Shown: in pieces, positions 35,483 through 44,677 of the stretch | Position numbering within the stretch: position 1 is the first letter of the stretch | How the letters are laid out: the number at the start of each line of letters is the position of its first letter | NCBI GenBank assembly: GCA_023418595.1 | Contig: JAEZZI010000022.1 | Coordinates: forward strand, 47,659 to 111,658 | Length of the DNA: 64,000 bases | Source: Pseudomonadota bacterium | GTDB taxonomy: Bacteria; Pseudomonadota; Alphaproteobacteria; Sphingomonadales; Sphingomonadaceae | Reading direction: 5' to 3' | Notes under the pieces: generated by a model | Told to the model about the DNA's origin: nothing | The model's database searches: none | The model's input: the letters and a program-made list of their open reading frames with translations, nothing else | Made by a program: the position numbers and the translations under genes

Positions 35483-36649
35483 TTACCCCGTCGGCGACAG
35501 TTTCATCAGCTTGCCGTTCGCCCCGCGGCCACCGTCCTCGAGCAGCCAGATCGACCCGTCGGGTGCTTCGGCGACATCGCGGATGCGGGTTCCCATATCC
35601 CACTGATCGCCCTTGGCCGCGTTGGTGCCGTTGATATCGACGCGCACCAGCGCCTGACCCGACAGCGCGCCGATAAAGATATCGCCGCGCCATTGCGGCC
35701 ACAGCTTGCCCGAATAGATCATGAGGCCGGCAGGCGAGATCGCGGTGCCGGGCCATGAAACCTTGGGGGCTTCCAGATCGGGGCGGGTCGAATGATCCGG
35801 GATGGGGCGCCCGTCATAATGATCGCCATCGGATACCAGGGGATAGCCGTAATTGCGGCCCGGCAGCACCAGGTTCAATTCGTCGCCCGCCTTAGGTCCC
35901 ATTTCCTGCTGCCAGAAATTGCCTGCCGAATCGAACGCCATCCCCAGAATGTTGCGGTGGCCATAGGACCAGATTTCGGGGCGGAATCCCTGGGCCGCCA
36001 GCGGATTTCCGGGGGCGGGCCGGCCGTCGAGCGTCAGCCGCGCGATCTTGCCGAGCGTGCCCGACTTGTCCTGCGCGGGATCGAATTTCTGGCGCTCCCC
36101 CATGGCGAAGAACAGGTACTGGCCATCGGGCGCGAACGCGATCTGCCCCGAATAATGGCCGTTCCCCTCGACATAGGGGGTCGCGCGATAGAGCGTCGAC
36201 ACCTGTTCCAGCCGCGCCTGACCGTCGGCCTCGACCAGTCGCCCGCGCGCCAGCACCACGCCCTTGCCACCCTGTCCGGCTTCGGAATAGCTGAAATAGA
36301 CGAGGCCGTTCTGCTCGAACTGCGGATGCAGCGCGACATCCATCAGGCCGCCCTGACCGGCGCTATCGACTGCGGGAATACCCGAAATCTGCGTGCGCTG
36401 TTGCCCGTCGGCGGACACCAGCAGCATCTGTCCCGCCTTTTCGGTAATCAGCATCCGCCCGTCGGCGAGGAAGGTCATTGCCCAGGGCGCGTCGAGGTCT
36501 GCGACATTGGCGACGGTAAAGGGGCGTTCGCCCGCAGGCGCGGTCGCTTGCGCCGGATTGTCGCTGACATTGCCCGCATTGGCATTGCCGCCCTGATTGC
36601 AGGCGGCGAGCAGAACGAACGCAGCGGCCCCGTAACGAAGATTGATCAT
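35483..36649 (-). CDS. PQQ-dependent aldose sugar dehydrogenase family lipoprotein
   Basis: A 388-residue exported protein. The N-terminus MINLRYGAAAFVLLAAC is a lipoprotein signal with the lipobox cysteine at residue 17, followed by a Gly/Asn/Ala-rich linker. The body is a six-bladed beta-propeller of the soluble glucose/sorbosone dehydrogenase family: APWAMTFLADGRMLITEK, GLMDVALHPQFEQNGLVYFS, the metal/PQQ region WSYGHRNILGMAFD and PQWRGDIFIGALSG. It likely oxidises sugars in the periplasm using PQQ. No PQQ biosynthesis genes are in the window. The ATG at 36649 has GGGGAAGG at good spacing; upstream extensions are rejected because they would bury the lipobox. Confidence 0.9.
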   Translation of the reverse strand: MINLRYGAAAFVLLAACNQGGNANAGNVSDNPAQATAPAGERPFTVANVADLDAPWAMTFLADGRMLITEKAGQMLLVSADGQQRTQISGIPAVDSAGQGGLMDVALHPQFEQNGLVYFSYSEAGQGGKGVVLARGRLVEADGQARLEQVSTLYRATPYVEGNGHYSGQIAFAPDGQYLFFAMGERQKFDPAQDKSGTLGKIARLTLDGRPAPGNPLAAQGFRPEIWSYGHRNILGMAFDSAGNFWQQEMGPKAGDELNLVLPGRNYGYPLVSDGDHYDGRPIPDHSTRPDLEAPKVSWPGTAISPAGLMIYSGKLWPQWRGDIFIGALSGQALVRVDINGTNAAKGDQWDMGTRIRDVAEAPDGSIWLLEDGGRGANGKLMKLSPTG

Positions 36650-36809
36650 GCACCTTCCCCTTTGAAATCTCATGGACGTGGATATCGGCACAGCGAACGC
36701 ACGAATTTGCGGGTTGGTTCATCGCACGGGCGTGCGCTTGGGTCGAGCGGGGCAACGGGGCCCAGGGGGTTAACCCGATGAAAAGCGCCTGCGTCTATGC
36801 CGGTTCGCG

Positions 36810-38516
36810 ATGCCACGCGCCAACCTGCCCCCTGTCCGTCGTTCGATCGACTGGCCGATCAAGGAAGCGTTGCTGATCCTGTATCTGGCGATTGGTTGGC
36901 CCCAGATTGCCGAGCGCGTGCAATCGCTGGGGCTGTCGATGGGACTGGTCCTCTATCTCTGCCTGTTCGCCGCGCTGGTGCTGGCGCTGTGGCTGGTATC
37001 GCGGATCGCGCAAGACGCGTTGCGCTGGATGCTTGCCGTCCTGCTGTTCGTATCGGCCGCGTTCATGGCCGCGAACGAAGCGATCACCGGCCAGCATTTC
37101 ACCTATGAAAGTTTCCTCAACATGCTCGCCGCTGCCGGGTTCGTCGGCGATGCGGTCGCGCAGCATGGCGCGCGGATGGCCGTCGCGGCGCTGACCGCGC
37201 TGCCGCTCCTGCTGGCGATCGGACTTCGTCCCCGCGGGCGGGGGCTGGGCTGGCCGATGAGCATTGCGACACCCGCGCTGATCCTCACCGCGTTTGCCGC
37301 AATGCTGTTCCTGCGGGGCGGCGAAGGCGCGCGCGGGGTGCCGGGGGCGTGGCCGCCGGTCGCCTATGCGCTGCTGCTGGGCGCGGAGCGCGCGACGAGC
37401 GAATCGATCGAACCGCGCGAAGTGGAAATCGCGCCCGGACGCCCGCGCGTCGCGGGCGACATCGTGCTGCTGATCGACGAAAGCATTGCGCCCGCCTATC
37501 TCGACATCAACGACGCGAACGGAGTCCGGTCGGGCCTGGCGCAGCCGCGCGCAGGCATCGCCATCCACAATTTCGGGATCGGCGCGGCGGTGACGCATTG
37601 CAGCCTGGGATCGAACCTGACGCTGCGCCACGGTGGCACGCGCGACGACTATCCGGTCCGCAACGTGGCGGGGCCGACGATCTGGCAGTATGCGAGGGCT
37701 GCGGGCTATCGCACCGTCTATCTCGACGCGCAGCGTACCGGCGGCGCGTATCAGAACGGCATGGACGCGGCCGAAGCCACGGGCATCGACCGCTTCATCC
37801 AGTTCGGCGATGTCGATGTGATCGACCGCGATCATGCGCTGGCCGCGCGGCTGTCCGAACTGCTCCGCGATGATGTGCGCGACGTCATCGTCGTCAACAA
37901 GATCGGCGCGCATTTCCCGGTCCAGGCCAAATATCCCGAGCACGCGACCCGCTATGCCCCGGTCCCGTCGCGCGCGCGGTTCGCGGGCATCGTCGATACC
38001 GCCAGCCGTGAGGGGTTCGACGACTCGGGCGAAGGCTGGCGGCGCTATCGCAACGCCTATCGCAACACGGTCGAATGGAATGTCGGCGGATTTTTCGACC
38101 GGCTGTTCACGGGCGGGATCGGCAATGCGACGATCCTCTACACCGCCGATCACGGTCAGGATCTCAATGAGGTCGGACGACCGGGGGCGAGCACCCATTG
38201 TTCGGGCAATCCGACGCCCGCCGAGGGCGCGGTGCCGGTCGTCGTGCTGGCGGGCGAAGGGGCTGGCGGACCCGATTGGGCTTCTGCGGCCGCGACCAAC
38301 TCGAATCGCGCGAGCCATTACCAGTTCTTCCCGACGCTGCTCGCGCTGATGGGCTATCCGTCGGGCGATTATGGCGCGGACCTGACCGCGCCGCTCGCCG
38401 ATGAGCTGCGGTTCAACAAACGCTTCAACGCCCGGCTGGGCCGCGCGCCCGAATGGCTGGCGATCGACCCGTCCGCGCTGCCGCGTCCGCCCGCCAGCGA
38501 CGCCGGAGCACCCTGA
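36810..38516 (+). CDS. Membrane-anchored sulfatase/phosphoethanolamine-transferase-like hydrolase
   Basis: A 568-residue protein with about five N-terminal transmembrane helices (for example VLYLCLFAALVLALWLV) followed by a periplasmic alkaline-phosphatase-superfamily domain. Visible: DIVLLIDESIAPAYL as the first metal-binding strand, VTHCSLGSNLTLRHG near the expected nucleophile, VVNKIGAHFPVQAKYP and the C-terminal metal site ILYTADHGQDLNE. The architecture resembles EptA/OpgE-type enzymes that transfer head groups to lipid A or glycans. The acceptor is unknown, and plain sulfatase activity is possible. Upstream, 36650-36809 contains nothing I can identify. A 149-base gap separates it from rimP. 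Confidence 0.85.
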   Translation: MPRANLPPVRRSIDWPIKEALLILYLAIGWPQIAERVQSLGLSMGLVLYLCLFAALVLALWLVSRIAQDALRWMLAVLLFVSAAFMAANEAITGQHFTYESFLNMLAAAGFVGDAVAQHGARMAVAALTALPLLLAIGLRPRGRGLGWPMSIATPALILTAFAAMLFLRGGEGARGVPGAWPPVAYALLLGAERATSESIEPREVEIAPGRPRVAGDIVLLIDESIAPAYLDINDANGVRSGLAQPRAGIAIHNFGIGAAVTHCSLGSNLTLRHGGTRDDYPVRNVAGPTIWQYARAAGYRTVYLDAQRTGGAYQNGMDAAEATGIDRFIQFGDVDVIDRDHALAARLSELLRDDVRDVIVVNKIGAHFPVQAKYPEHATRYAPVPSRARFAGIVDTASREGFDDSGEGWRRYRNAYRNTVEWNVGGFFDRLFTGGIGNATILYTADHGQDLNEVGRPGASTHCSGNPTPAEGAVPVVVLAGEGAGGPDWASAAATNSNRASHYQFFPTLLALMGYPSGDYGADLTAPLADELRFNKRFNARLGRAPEWLAIDPSALPRPPASDAGAP

Positions 38517-38665
38517 ACCGCTATCGCTTGCCAGCCGATGCGATTCGACCTATATCGCCCCTCGTTCTCGACATCGGAAACCTTGACGAGGCTGGCCCCA
38601 CCGGGACCGGCAGCGACCGGGTGCATCTGCGCGAGACATAAGCGATTTTGAGGATAGACACACGC

Positions 38666-39208
38666 ATGGCGGACATCGCCGCACTGACCGCGCTGATCGA
38701 ACCCGAGGCTCAGGCTTTGGGGCTGGCGCTGGTGCGCGTGAAGATGTTCGGCGGCGAATCCGATCCGACATTGCAGGTGATGGCCGAACGGCCCGACACC
38801 CGCCAGCTGACCATCGACGATTGCGCCGAACTGTCGCGCGCGATCTCCGAAAAGCTCGACGCGCTCGAAGAAGCAGGCCGCGACCCCATCCCATATGCCT
38901 ATCGCCTCGAAGTCTCGTCGCCCGGCATCGACCGCCCGCTGACGCGGCTTGCGGATTTCGAGGACTGGAAGGGCCATGAAGCCCGCGTCACGCTGACCGA
39001 GAAGATCGACAACCGCAAGCAGCTGACCGGCATCCTGATGGGGGTGGAGGGCGACCGGGTTACGGTCGACGTGCGCAAGCACCAGCCCATGACGGTCGCA
39101 TTCGCCGACATTGCCGACGCAAAATTGACGATCACCGACAAATTGATCGCAGCTACCCGACCGCTCTCCACCGAGGGCGCCGACGACATCATCGAAGTGG
39201 AAGGTTGA
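38666..39208 (+). CDS. rimP: Ribosome maturation factor RimP
   Basis: A 180-residue protein needed for 30S maturation. The N-terminal domain ends YAYRLEVSSPGIDRPLTRLA, the signature of the family, followed by an SH3-like C-terminal domain (RVTLTEKIDNRKQLTGILMG). The ATG at 38666 follows GAGGA; a TTG at 38648 would add six residues. It is the first gene of the rimP-nusA-ylxR-infB-rbfA operon, with nusA 8 bases downstream. The 149 bases before it contain short open frames but no supported gene; an operon leader or promoter is likely there but not visible to me as clear hexamers. Confidence 0.95.
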   Translation: MADIAALTALIEPEAQALGLALVRVKMFGGESDPTLQVMAERPDTRQLTIDDCAELSRAISEKLDALEEAGRDPIPYAYRLEVSSPGIDRPLTRLADFEDWKGHEARVTLTEKIDNRKQLTGILMGVEGDRVTVDVRKHQPMTVAFADIADAKLTITDKLIAATRPLSTEGADDIIEVEG

Positions 39209-39216
39209 TTCAGACG

Positions 39217-40878
39217 ATGGCCACCGCAGTTACCGCCAACCGTGCCGAACTGATCGCGATCGCCGACGCCGTCGCGCGCGAAAAGCTGATCGACAAGGGC
39301 ATCGTGATCGAGGCGATGGAAGACGCGATCCAGCGCGCCGCCCGCGCGCGCTATGGCGCCGAAAACGACATCCGCGCAAAGCTCGACCCCAATACCGGCG
39401 ATCTGCGCCTGTGGCGCGTCGTCGAAGTGGTCGAGGCGGTCGACGACTATTTCAAGCAGGTCAATCTGAAGGAAGCGCAAAAGCTCCAGAAGGACGCGGT
39501 CGTCGGCGACTATATCGTCGATCCGCTGCCCCCGATCGAATTCGGCCGCATCGCCGCGCAGGCCGCCAAGCAGGTCATCTTCCAGAAGGTCCGCGATGCC
39601 GAGCGCGACCGGCAATATGACGAGTTCAAGGACCGCGTGGGCGAGATCATCACCGGCGTCGTCAAACGCGTCGAATTCGGCCATATCGTCGTCGATCTGG
39701 GCCGCGCGGAGGGCGTCATCCGCCGCGACGCGCAGATCCCGCGCGAAGTGGTGCGCGTCAACGACCGTATCCGCTCGATCATTCTCAATGTCCGCCGCGA
39801 AAACCGCGGTCCGCAGATTTTCCTCAGCCGCGCGCATCCCGACTTCATGAAGAAGCTGTTCGCGCAGGAAGTGCCCGAAATCTACGACGGCATCATCGAG
39901 ATCAAGGCTGCGGCCCGCGACCCCGGCAGCCGCGCCAAGATCGGCGTGATTTCGCACGATTCGTCGATCGATCCGGTCGGCGCCTGCGTCGGCATGAAGG
40001 GCAGCCGCGTTCAGGCGGTCGTCCAGGAAATGCAGGGCGAAAAGATCGACATCATCCCCTGGAGCGAGGACACCGCGACCTTCGTCGTCAACGCGCTCCA
40101 GCCCGCCAGCGTCAGCCGCGTGCTGATCGACGAGGAGGATGACCGCATCGAAGTCGTCGTCCCCGACGATCAGCTGTCGCTCGCCATCGGTCGTCGCGGC
40201 CAGAATGTCCGCCTTGCCAGCCAGCTGACCGGCAAGGCGATCGACATCATGACCGAGGCCGATTCGAGCGAGAAGCGCCAGAAGGAATTCGTCGAGCGCT
40301 CGGAAATGTTCCAGAACGAACTCGATGTCGACGAAACGCTGGCGCAACTGCTGGTCGCCGAAGGCTTCGGCGAGCTGGAAGAAGTCGCCTATGTCGAAAT
40401 CGACGAACTGGCGGGCATCGAAGGTTTCGACGAAGACCTGGCCGCCGAACTCCAGAACCGCGCTGCCGAGGCGCTCGAGCGCCGCGAGGAAGCCAATCGC
40501 GCCGAACGCCGCGAACTGGGCGTCGAGGACGATCTGGCGACTATGCCCTATCTGACCGAAGCGATGCTGGTCACGCTCGGCAAGGCGGGGATCAAGACGC
40601 TCGACGATCTTGCCGACCTCGCGACCGACGAACTCGTGCAGAAGAAGCGCGTCGAACCGCGCCGCCGCAACGAGGACGCGCCCAGGCGCCAGGAAGACAA
40701 GGGCGGGATTCTCGCCTCCTACGGCCTGAGCGACGAACAGGGGAACGAGATCATCATGGCCGCCCGCGCCCACTGGTTCGAGGACGAGGACGCGGCGAAG
40801 GCAGATGCCGGGGCGGAAGCCGATCAGGAAGCCGGTTCGTCCGGCACGGAGGACGCTGTTGCGGATTCCGGGCAATGA
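39217..40878 (+). CDS. nusA: Transcription termination/antitermination protein NusA
   Basis: RNA polymerase elongation factor of 553 residues. The NusA N-terminal domain is followed by an S1 domain (GEIITGVVKRVEFGHIVVDL near residues 140-200), two KH domains (VGACVGMKGSRVQAVVQEMQ and SLAIGRRGQNVRLASQLTG) and a C-terminal acidic-repeat region with helix-hairpin-helix-like segments (TLGKAGIKTLDDLADLATDE). The acidic tail ends in a Ser/Gly/Asp-rich stretch. I use the ATG at 39217. It is followed by two palindromic elements that separate it by 264 bases from ylxR, an unusually long gap inside this operon. Confidence 0.97.
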   Translation: MATAVTANRAELIAIADAVAREKLIDKGIVIEAMEDAIQRAARARYGAENDIRAKLDPNTGDLRLWRVVEVVEAVDDYFKQVNLKEAQKLQKDAVVGDYIVDPLPPIEFGRIAAQAAKQVIFQKVRDAERDRQYDEFKDRVGEIITGVVKRVEFGHIVVDLGRAEGVIRRDAQIPREVVRVNDRIRSIILNVRRENRGPQIFLSRAHPDFMKKLFAQEVPEIYDGIIEIKAAARDPGSRAKIGVISHDSSIDPVGACVGMKGSRVQAVVQEMQGEKIDIIPWSEDTATFVVNALQPASVSRVLIDEEDDRIEVVVPDDQLSLAIGRRGQNVRLASQLTGKAIDIMTEADSSEKRQKEFVERSEMFQNELDVDETLAQLLVAEGFGELEEVAYVEIDELAGIEGFDEDLAAELQNRAAEALERREEANRAERRELGVEDDLATMPYLTEAMLVTLGKAGIKTLDDLADLATDELVQKKRVEPRRRNEDAPRRQEDKGGILASYGLSDEQGNEIIMAARAHWFEDEDAAKADAGAEADQEAGSSGTEDAVADSGQ

Positions 40879-40901
40879 TACGGCTGGGCTGACCCAAGCT
40901 A

Positions 40902-40970
40902 CCCGTCACCCCGGACTGGGAACCCAGCAAAATATTACTTTGCTGGGAGCCCGTGTGCCGGGGTCCACGG
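40902..40970. repeat. Composite palindrome in the nus operon, 'GTCACCCCGG' family
   Basis: The outer partial arms (CGTCACCCCGG, then CCGGGGTCCACGG) enclose a perfect inner hairpin with a 9-base stem, 40923-40931 with 40939-40947. It begins 24 bases after the nusA stop. Confidence 0.75.
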
Positions 40971-41028
40971 TGTCGCGACTCCGGAACCGGGTTGGCGCGC
41001 GAAAGCGTGCTGTCCGTGGAACAACAAA

Positions 41029-41108
41029 CCGTGCTCCTGCGAAAGCAGGAGCGTTGGCGCCGATCGATGTGCATGCCACTCGAGGCTCCTGCTTCCGCAG
41101 GAGCACGG
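41029..41108. repeat. Dispersed palindrome in the nus operon, 'GTGCTCC' family variant
   Basis: 24-base inverted arms (41029-41052 with 41085-41108) with one mismatch; each arm also contains a smaller hairpin (GCTCCTGC/GCAGGAGC). It lies 20 bases before the ylxR ribosome binding site. Confidence 0.8.
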
Positions 41109-41142
41109 CTCGTGGTTTGGGCCGATGGGCGGAGGCGCGCGC

Positions 41143-41850
41143 ATGAGCGACCCCATCCGCACCTGCATCCTCTCTCGTGAATCGGATGTGCGCGACCATC
41201 TGATCCGGCTCGCTTTGTCCCCGGACGGCGAGGTGCTGCCCGACGTGCGCGCCAAGGCGCCGGGGCGTGGCGCATGGATCGGCGTGACGCGCGGCGAACT
41301 CGAAACCGCGATCGCCAAGGGCAAGCTGAAAGGCGCACTGGCCCGCGCGTTCAAGGGTGCGGCGCTCTCCATCCCCGCCGACCTGCCGCAACGCGTTGCC
41401 GACGCGCTCGAACGCGACGCGCTCAACCGCTTCGGCCTGGAATCGAAGGCCGGTCATGTCGTGATCGGCCACGAAAAGATCGAAAAGGCCGGTCGTGCGG
41501 GCAAGCTCCACCTGCTGGTCCACGCAAGCGACGCGGGCGCCGACGGCACCCGCAAGCTCGACCAGGCGTGGCGCGTGGGGCGCGACGAAGAGGGTTCGGG
41601 CGCGACGGGCTTGGATTTGCCGGTTTCGCGCACCATATTGTCTTTAGCCCTTGGCCGCGAAAATGTGGTACATGCCGGGCTGATCGACGCGAGAGCGGCA
41701 AAGCGGGTGGGCGACAGCCTGGCCCGCTGGTTGTATTTTATCGGACCTGACGGTGCGACCAAGCCTTGCGAAACGCTTTCGCAGGGGCCATCGGACGGCG
41801 CGACAGGCGCGTCGGACGAACCGACGAACGACGCTAGGGAATTTGAGTAA
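41143..41850 (+). CDS. ylxR: YlxR/DUF448 RNA-binding protein with an L7Ae-like C-terminal part
   Basis: A 235-residue protein. The N-terminal domain, about 90 residues, is YlxR-like: RTCILSRESDVRDHLIRLAL, then GRGAWIGVTRGELETAIAKG and LKGALARAFKG. It is followed by ALNRFGLESKAGHVVIGHEK and KAGKLHLLVHASDAGADG-type sequence, resembling the L7Ae/YlxQ fold often encoded by a separate gene in Gram-positives. The last 60 residues are Asp/Thr/Gly-rich and probably disordered. GGAGG precedes the ATG at 41143. It sits between nusA and infB, as expected; a role in RNA binding and translation/transcription coupling is inferred from the family. Confidence 0.88.
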   Translation: MSDPIRTCILSRESDVRDHLIRLALSPDGEVLPDVRAKAPGRGAWIGVTRGELETAIAKGKLKGALARAFKGAALSIPADLPQRVADALERDALNRFGLESKAGHVVIGHEKIEKAGRAGKLHLLVHASDAGADGTRKLDQAWRVGRDEEGSGATGLDLPVSRTILSLALGRENVVHAGLIDARAAKRVGDSLARWLYFIGPDGATKPCETLSQGPSDGATGASDEPTNDAREFE

Positions 41851-41854
41851 CCGG

Positions 41855-44557
41855 ATGAGCGATACGGACAACGAAAAGCCGAAACTCGGCGCACGCGCAC
41901 CGCTGGGCATCAAGCGCACGGTCGAAACGGGCAAGGTGAAGCAGAGCTTCAGCCACGGCCGTTCGAACACCGTGGTGGTTGAGGTCAAGCGGCGTCGCGT
42001 GATTGGCCGTCCGGGCGAGGAACAGCCGGCACCGGCGGCACCTACCCCGACGCCCGCGCCCGCCGCTGCCCCGGCTGCCCCTGCCCCCGCCGCGCCGCCG
42101 CGCGACAATGCGGGTGACAGCCTGTTGTCGCGCCAGGAGCTTCAGGCGAAGCTGCTGCGCGAGGCTGAGGAAGCGCGGATGGCCGCGCTCGAAGACGCGC
42201 GCCGCCGCGAAGAGCGTGCCAAGATCGAAGCGGCCGAGGAAGAGCGCCGCCGCGCCGAGGAAAAGGCCAAGGCCGAAACCGAAGCCGCCGCAAAGCCGGT
42301 CGAGGCGCCCGCGCCCGCCCCTGCCAAGGGATCGGCAAAGGCCAATCCCGCGCCCGAGGCCGAGGAAGCAGCGCCCGCGCCGACGCCTGCTCCCGCTCCG
42401 GCTCCGGCGCCGGCGCCGGCAGAGCCCATCACGCTCCAGCTCGACCCGTCGATGCCCGCGCCGCGCCGGTTCACGCCGGTCCAGCGTCCCGAAATCCCCA
42501 AACCTGCGCCCAAGCCCGCGCCAGCGCCCGCCGCAGCGCCTGCATCGGCATCGCAGCCGGCGCGCTCCGGTCCGTCGGGTCCGAACGCCGCGCCTGCCGC
42601 CAAGCGTCAGGATCCGCCGCAGCGGCCCACTCGCGGTGCGCGTCAGGGCGACGATCGCCGCCAGTCGGGCAAGCTGACCGTCAACCGCGCGCTGGGTGGC
42701 GACGACGGCGCGCGTGCGCGCAGCCTCGCGGCGCTGAAGCGTGCGCGCGACAAGGAAAAGCGCAGCCACATGACCGGCTCGCGCGAACCGCAGGCCAAAC
42801 AGGTTCGCGACGTCAAGGTGCCGGAGGCGATCACCGTCCAGGAACTCGCCAACCGCATGGCGGAAAAGGGCGCCGATCTTGTCAAGACGCTGTTCAAGAT
42901 GGGCTCGCCCGTCACGCTGACGCAGACCATCGATCAGGACACCGCCGAACTGCTGGTGACCGAATTCGGCCATAATGTCGTGCGCGTGTCGGACAGCGAC
43001 ATCGACCTGGTACTCGACACCGCCGAGGATACCGAGGACGCGCTGCAGCCGCGCCCGCCGGTCGTCACCATCATGGGCCATGTCGATCACGGCAAGACGT
43101 CGCTGCTCGACGCGCTGCGCGGGACCGACGTGGTGCGCGGCGAAGCAGGGGGCATCACCCAGCATATCGGTGCCTATCAGGTCACGCTGAAGGACAAGTC
43201 GAAGGTCACCTTCCTCGACACCCCAGGCCACGAAGCCTTTACCGAAATGCGCGCGCGCGGTGCCAATGTCACAGACATCGTCGTGCTGGTGGTGGCCGCC
43301 GACGACGGGCTGATGCCGCAGACGATCGAGGCGATCAACCACACCAAGGCGGCGGGCGTACCGATGATTGTCGCGATCAACAAGATCGACAAGCATGAAG
43401 CCAACGCCCAGCGCGTGCGCGAGCGTCTGCTCGAACATGACGTTCAGGTCGAGGCGATGGGCGGCGAAACTCAGGACGTCGAAGTGTCCGCGCTCAAGAA
43501 GACCGGGCTCGACGAACTGATCGAGAAGATTCAGCTTCAGGCCGAACTGCTCGAATTGCGCGCCAACCCCGATCGTGCAGGCGAAGGCACGGTGGTCGAG
43601 GCCAAGCTCGACAAGGGCCGCGGTGCGGTTGCGACGGTGCTGGTCACGCGCGGCACGCTGAAGGTCGGCGACATCTTCGTCGTCGGCGCCGAAAGCGGCA
43701 AGGTCCGCGCGCTGGTCGACGACAAGGGCCGCCAGGTCAAGGAAGCCGGACCGTCGATGCCGGTCGAGGTGCTCGGCCTGTCGGGCGTGCCGATGGCAGG
43801 AGACACGCTTCAGGTGGTCGACAGCGAAGCGCGCGCCCGCGAAGTCGCGGCGTATCGCGCGGGCGTCATCCAGCAGAAGCGCACGACCTCGGCCCCCGCC
43901 AGCCTCGAGAGCATGTTCTCGGCGCTCAAGGACAAGCAGGCGATGGAATATCCGCTGGTGGTCAAGGCCGACACCCAGGGGACGGTCGAGGCGATCATCG
44001 GATCGCTGCACAAGATCTCGACCGACGACATCAAGGTGCGGATTCTGCATTCGGGCGTCGGCGGCATCACCGAAAGCGACGTGAACGTGGCCGCGGCCAG
44101 CGGCGCGCCGATCATCGGCTTCAACGTGCGCCCAAACGCCAAGGCGCGCGAAATCGCCGACAAGCACAAGGTGGCGTTCAAATATTACGACGTCATCTAT
44201 GCCCTGACCGACGAAATCCGCGCCGGCATGGCAGGCCAGCTTGGCCCCGAAGCATTCGAAACGGTCGTCGGCCGCGCCGAAATCCGCGAGGTCTTCTCGG
44301 CAGGCAAGCATGGCAAGGCCGCCGGTCTGCTGGTCACCGAAGGTGTTATCCGCAAGGCGCTCAAGGCCCGCATCACCCGCGACGATGTCATCATCTATCA
44401 GGGCGAAATCGCGTCGCTGCGTCGCTTCAAGGACGATGTCGCCGAAGTCCGCGCAGGCCTCGAATGCGGCGTGACGTTCAGCCAGAACTTCACCGACATC
44501 AAGGCCGGGGATTTCCTCGAAACCTTCGAAGTCGAAATGCGCGAACGGACGTTGTAA
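41855..44557 (+). CDS. infB: Translation initiation factor IF-2
   Basis: A 900-residue GTPase that places initiator tRNA on the 30S subunit. The N-terminal segment LGIKRTVETGKVKQSFSHGR is the alphaproteobacterial IF-2 associated motif. A long Ala/Pro/Glu-rich low-complexity region (about residues 50-290) follows. After the IF2_N domain, the G domain carries GHVDHGKTSLLDALR (about 407), DTPGHEAF and NKID, and domains II-IV end at EVEMRERTL. It starts 4 bases after the ylxR stop with ATG at 41855. The Ala/Pro tract is normal for the family. A composite palindrome separates it from rbfA. Confidence 0.97.
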   Translation: MSDTDNEKPKLGARAPLGIKRTVETGKVKQSFSHGRSNTVVVEVKRRRVIGRPGEEQPAPAAPTPTPAPAAAPAAPAPAAPPRDNAGDSLLSRQELQAKLLREAEEARMAALEDARRREERAKIEAAEEERRRAEEKAKAETEAAAKPVEAPAPAPAKGSAKANPAPEAEEAAPAPTPAPAPAPAPAPAEPITLQLDPSMPAPRRFTPVQRPEIPKPAPKPAPAPAAAPASASQPARSGPSGPNAAPAAKRQDPPQRPTRGARQGDDRRQSGKLTVNRALGGDDGARARSLAALKRARDKEKRSHMTGSREPQAKQVRDVKVPEAITVQELANRMAEKGADLVKTLFKMGSPVTLTQTIDQDTAELLVTEFGHNVVRVSDSDIDLVLDTAEDTEDALQPRPPVVTIMGHVDHGKTSLLDALRGTDVVRGEAGGITQHIGAYQVTLKDKSKVTFLDTPGHEAFTEMRARGANVTDIVVLVVAADDGLMPQTIEAINHTKAAGVPMIVAINKIDKHEANAQRVRERLLEHDVQVEAMGGETQDVEVSALKKTGLDELIEKIQLQAELLELRANPDRAGEGTVVEAKLDKGRGAVATVLVTRGTLKVGDIFVVGAESGKVRALVDDKGRQVKEAGPSMPVEVLGLSGVPMAGDTLQVVDSEARAREVAAYRAGVIQQKRTTSAPASLESMFSALKDKQAMEYPLVVKADTQGTVEAIIGSLHKISTDDIKVRILHSGVGGITESDVNVAAASGAPIIGFNVRPNAKAREIADKHKVAFKYYDVIYALTDEIRAGMAGQLGPEAFETVVGRAEIREVFSAGKHGKAAGLLVTEGVIRKALKARITRDDVIIYQGEIASLRRFKDDVAEVRAGLECGVTFSQNFTDIKAGDFLETFEVEMRERTL

Positions 44558-44559
44558 TC

Positions 44560-44659
44560 CCATCCGTCATGCCAGCGAAAGCTGGCATCTCAAGCCGCAG
44601 GAACGCCACTAGCGTCTCTCCTGCGGCCTGATACCCCGGCTTTCGCTGGAGTGACGGTG
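44560..44659. repeat. Composite palindrome between infB and rbfA
   Basis: The outer arms (CCGTCATGCCAGCGAAAGC near 44564 and the inverted copy ending near 44658) enclose an inner inverted pair (GCCGCAGGA and TCCTGCGGC). It begins three bases after the infB stop and ends just before the rbfA ribosome binding site. Confidence 0.75.
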
Positions 44660-44677
44660 GGAGGTGGAGGCCGACTG

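Noticed and set aside
38899..40875. A 658-codon minus-strand frame opposite rimP and nusA
   Set aside because: Shadow of nusA; compositionally unlike a real protein, with no family features, while the plus frame is a clear NusA.
42040..42640. Ala/Pro/Glu-rich low-complexity tract in infB suspected to be tandem repeats
   Set aside because: Such tracts are normal in alphaproteobacterial IF-2; no regular DNA repeat unit is present.
41834..44563. A 909-codon open frame on the minus strand opposite infB
   Set aside because: It has no recognisable domain and is the mirror image of the IF-2 coding frame in GC-rich DNA, which naturally leaves long antisense frames.
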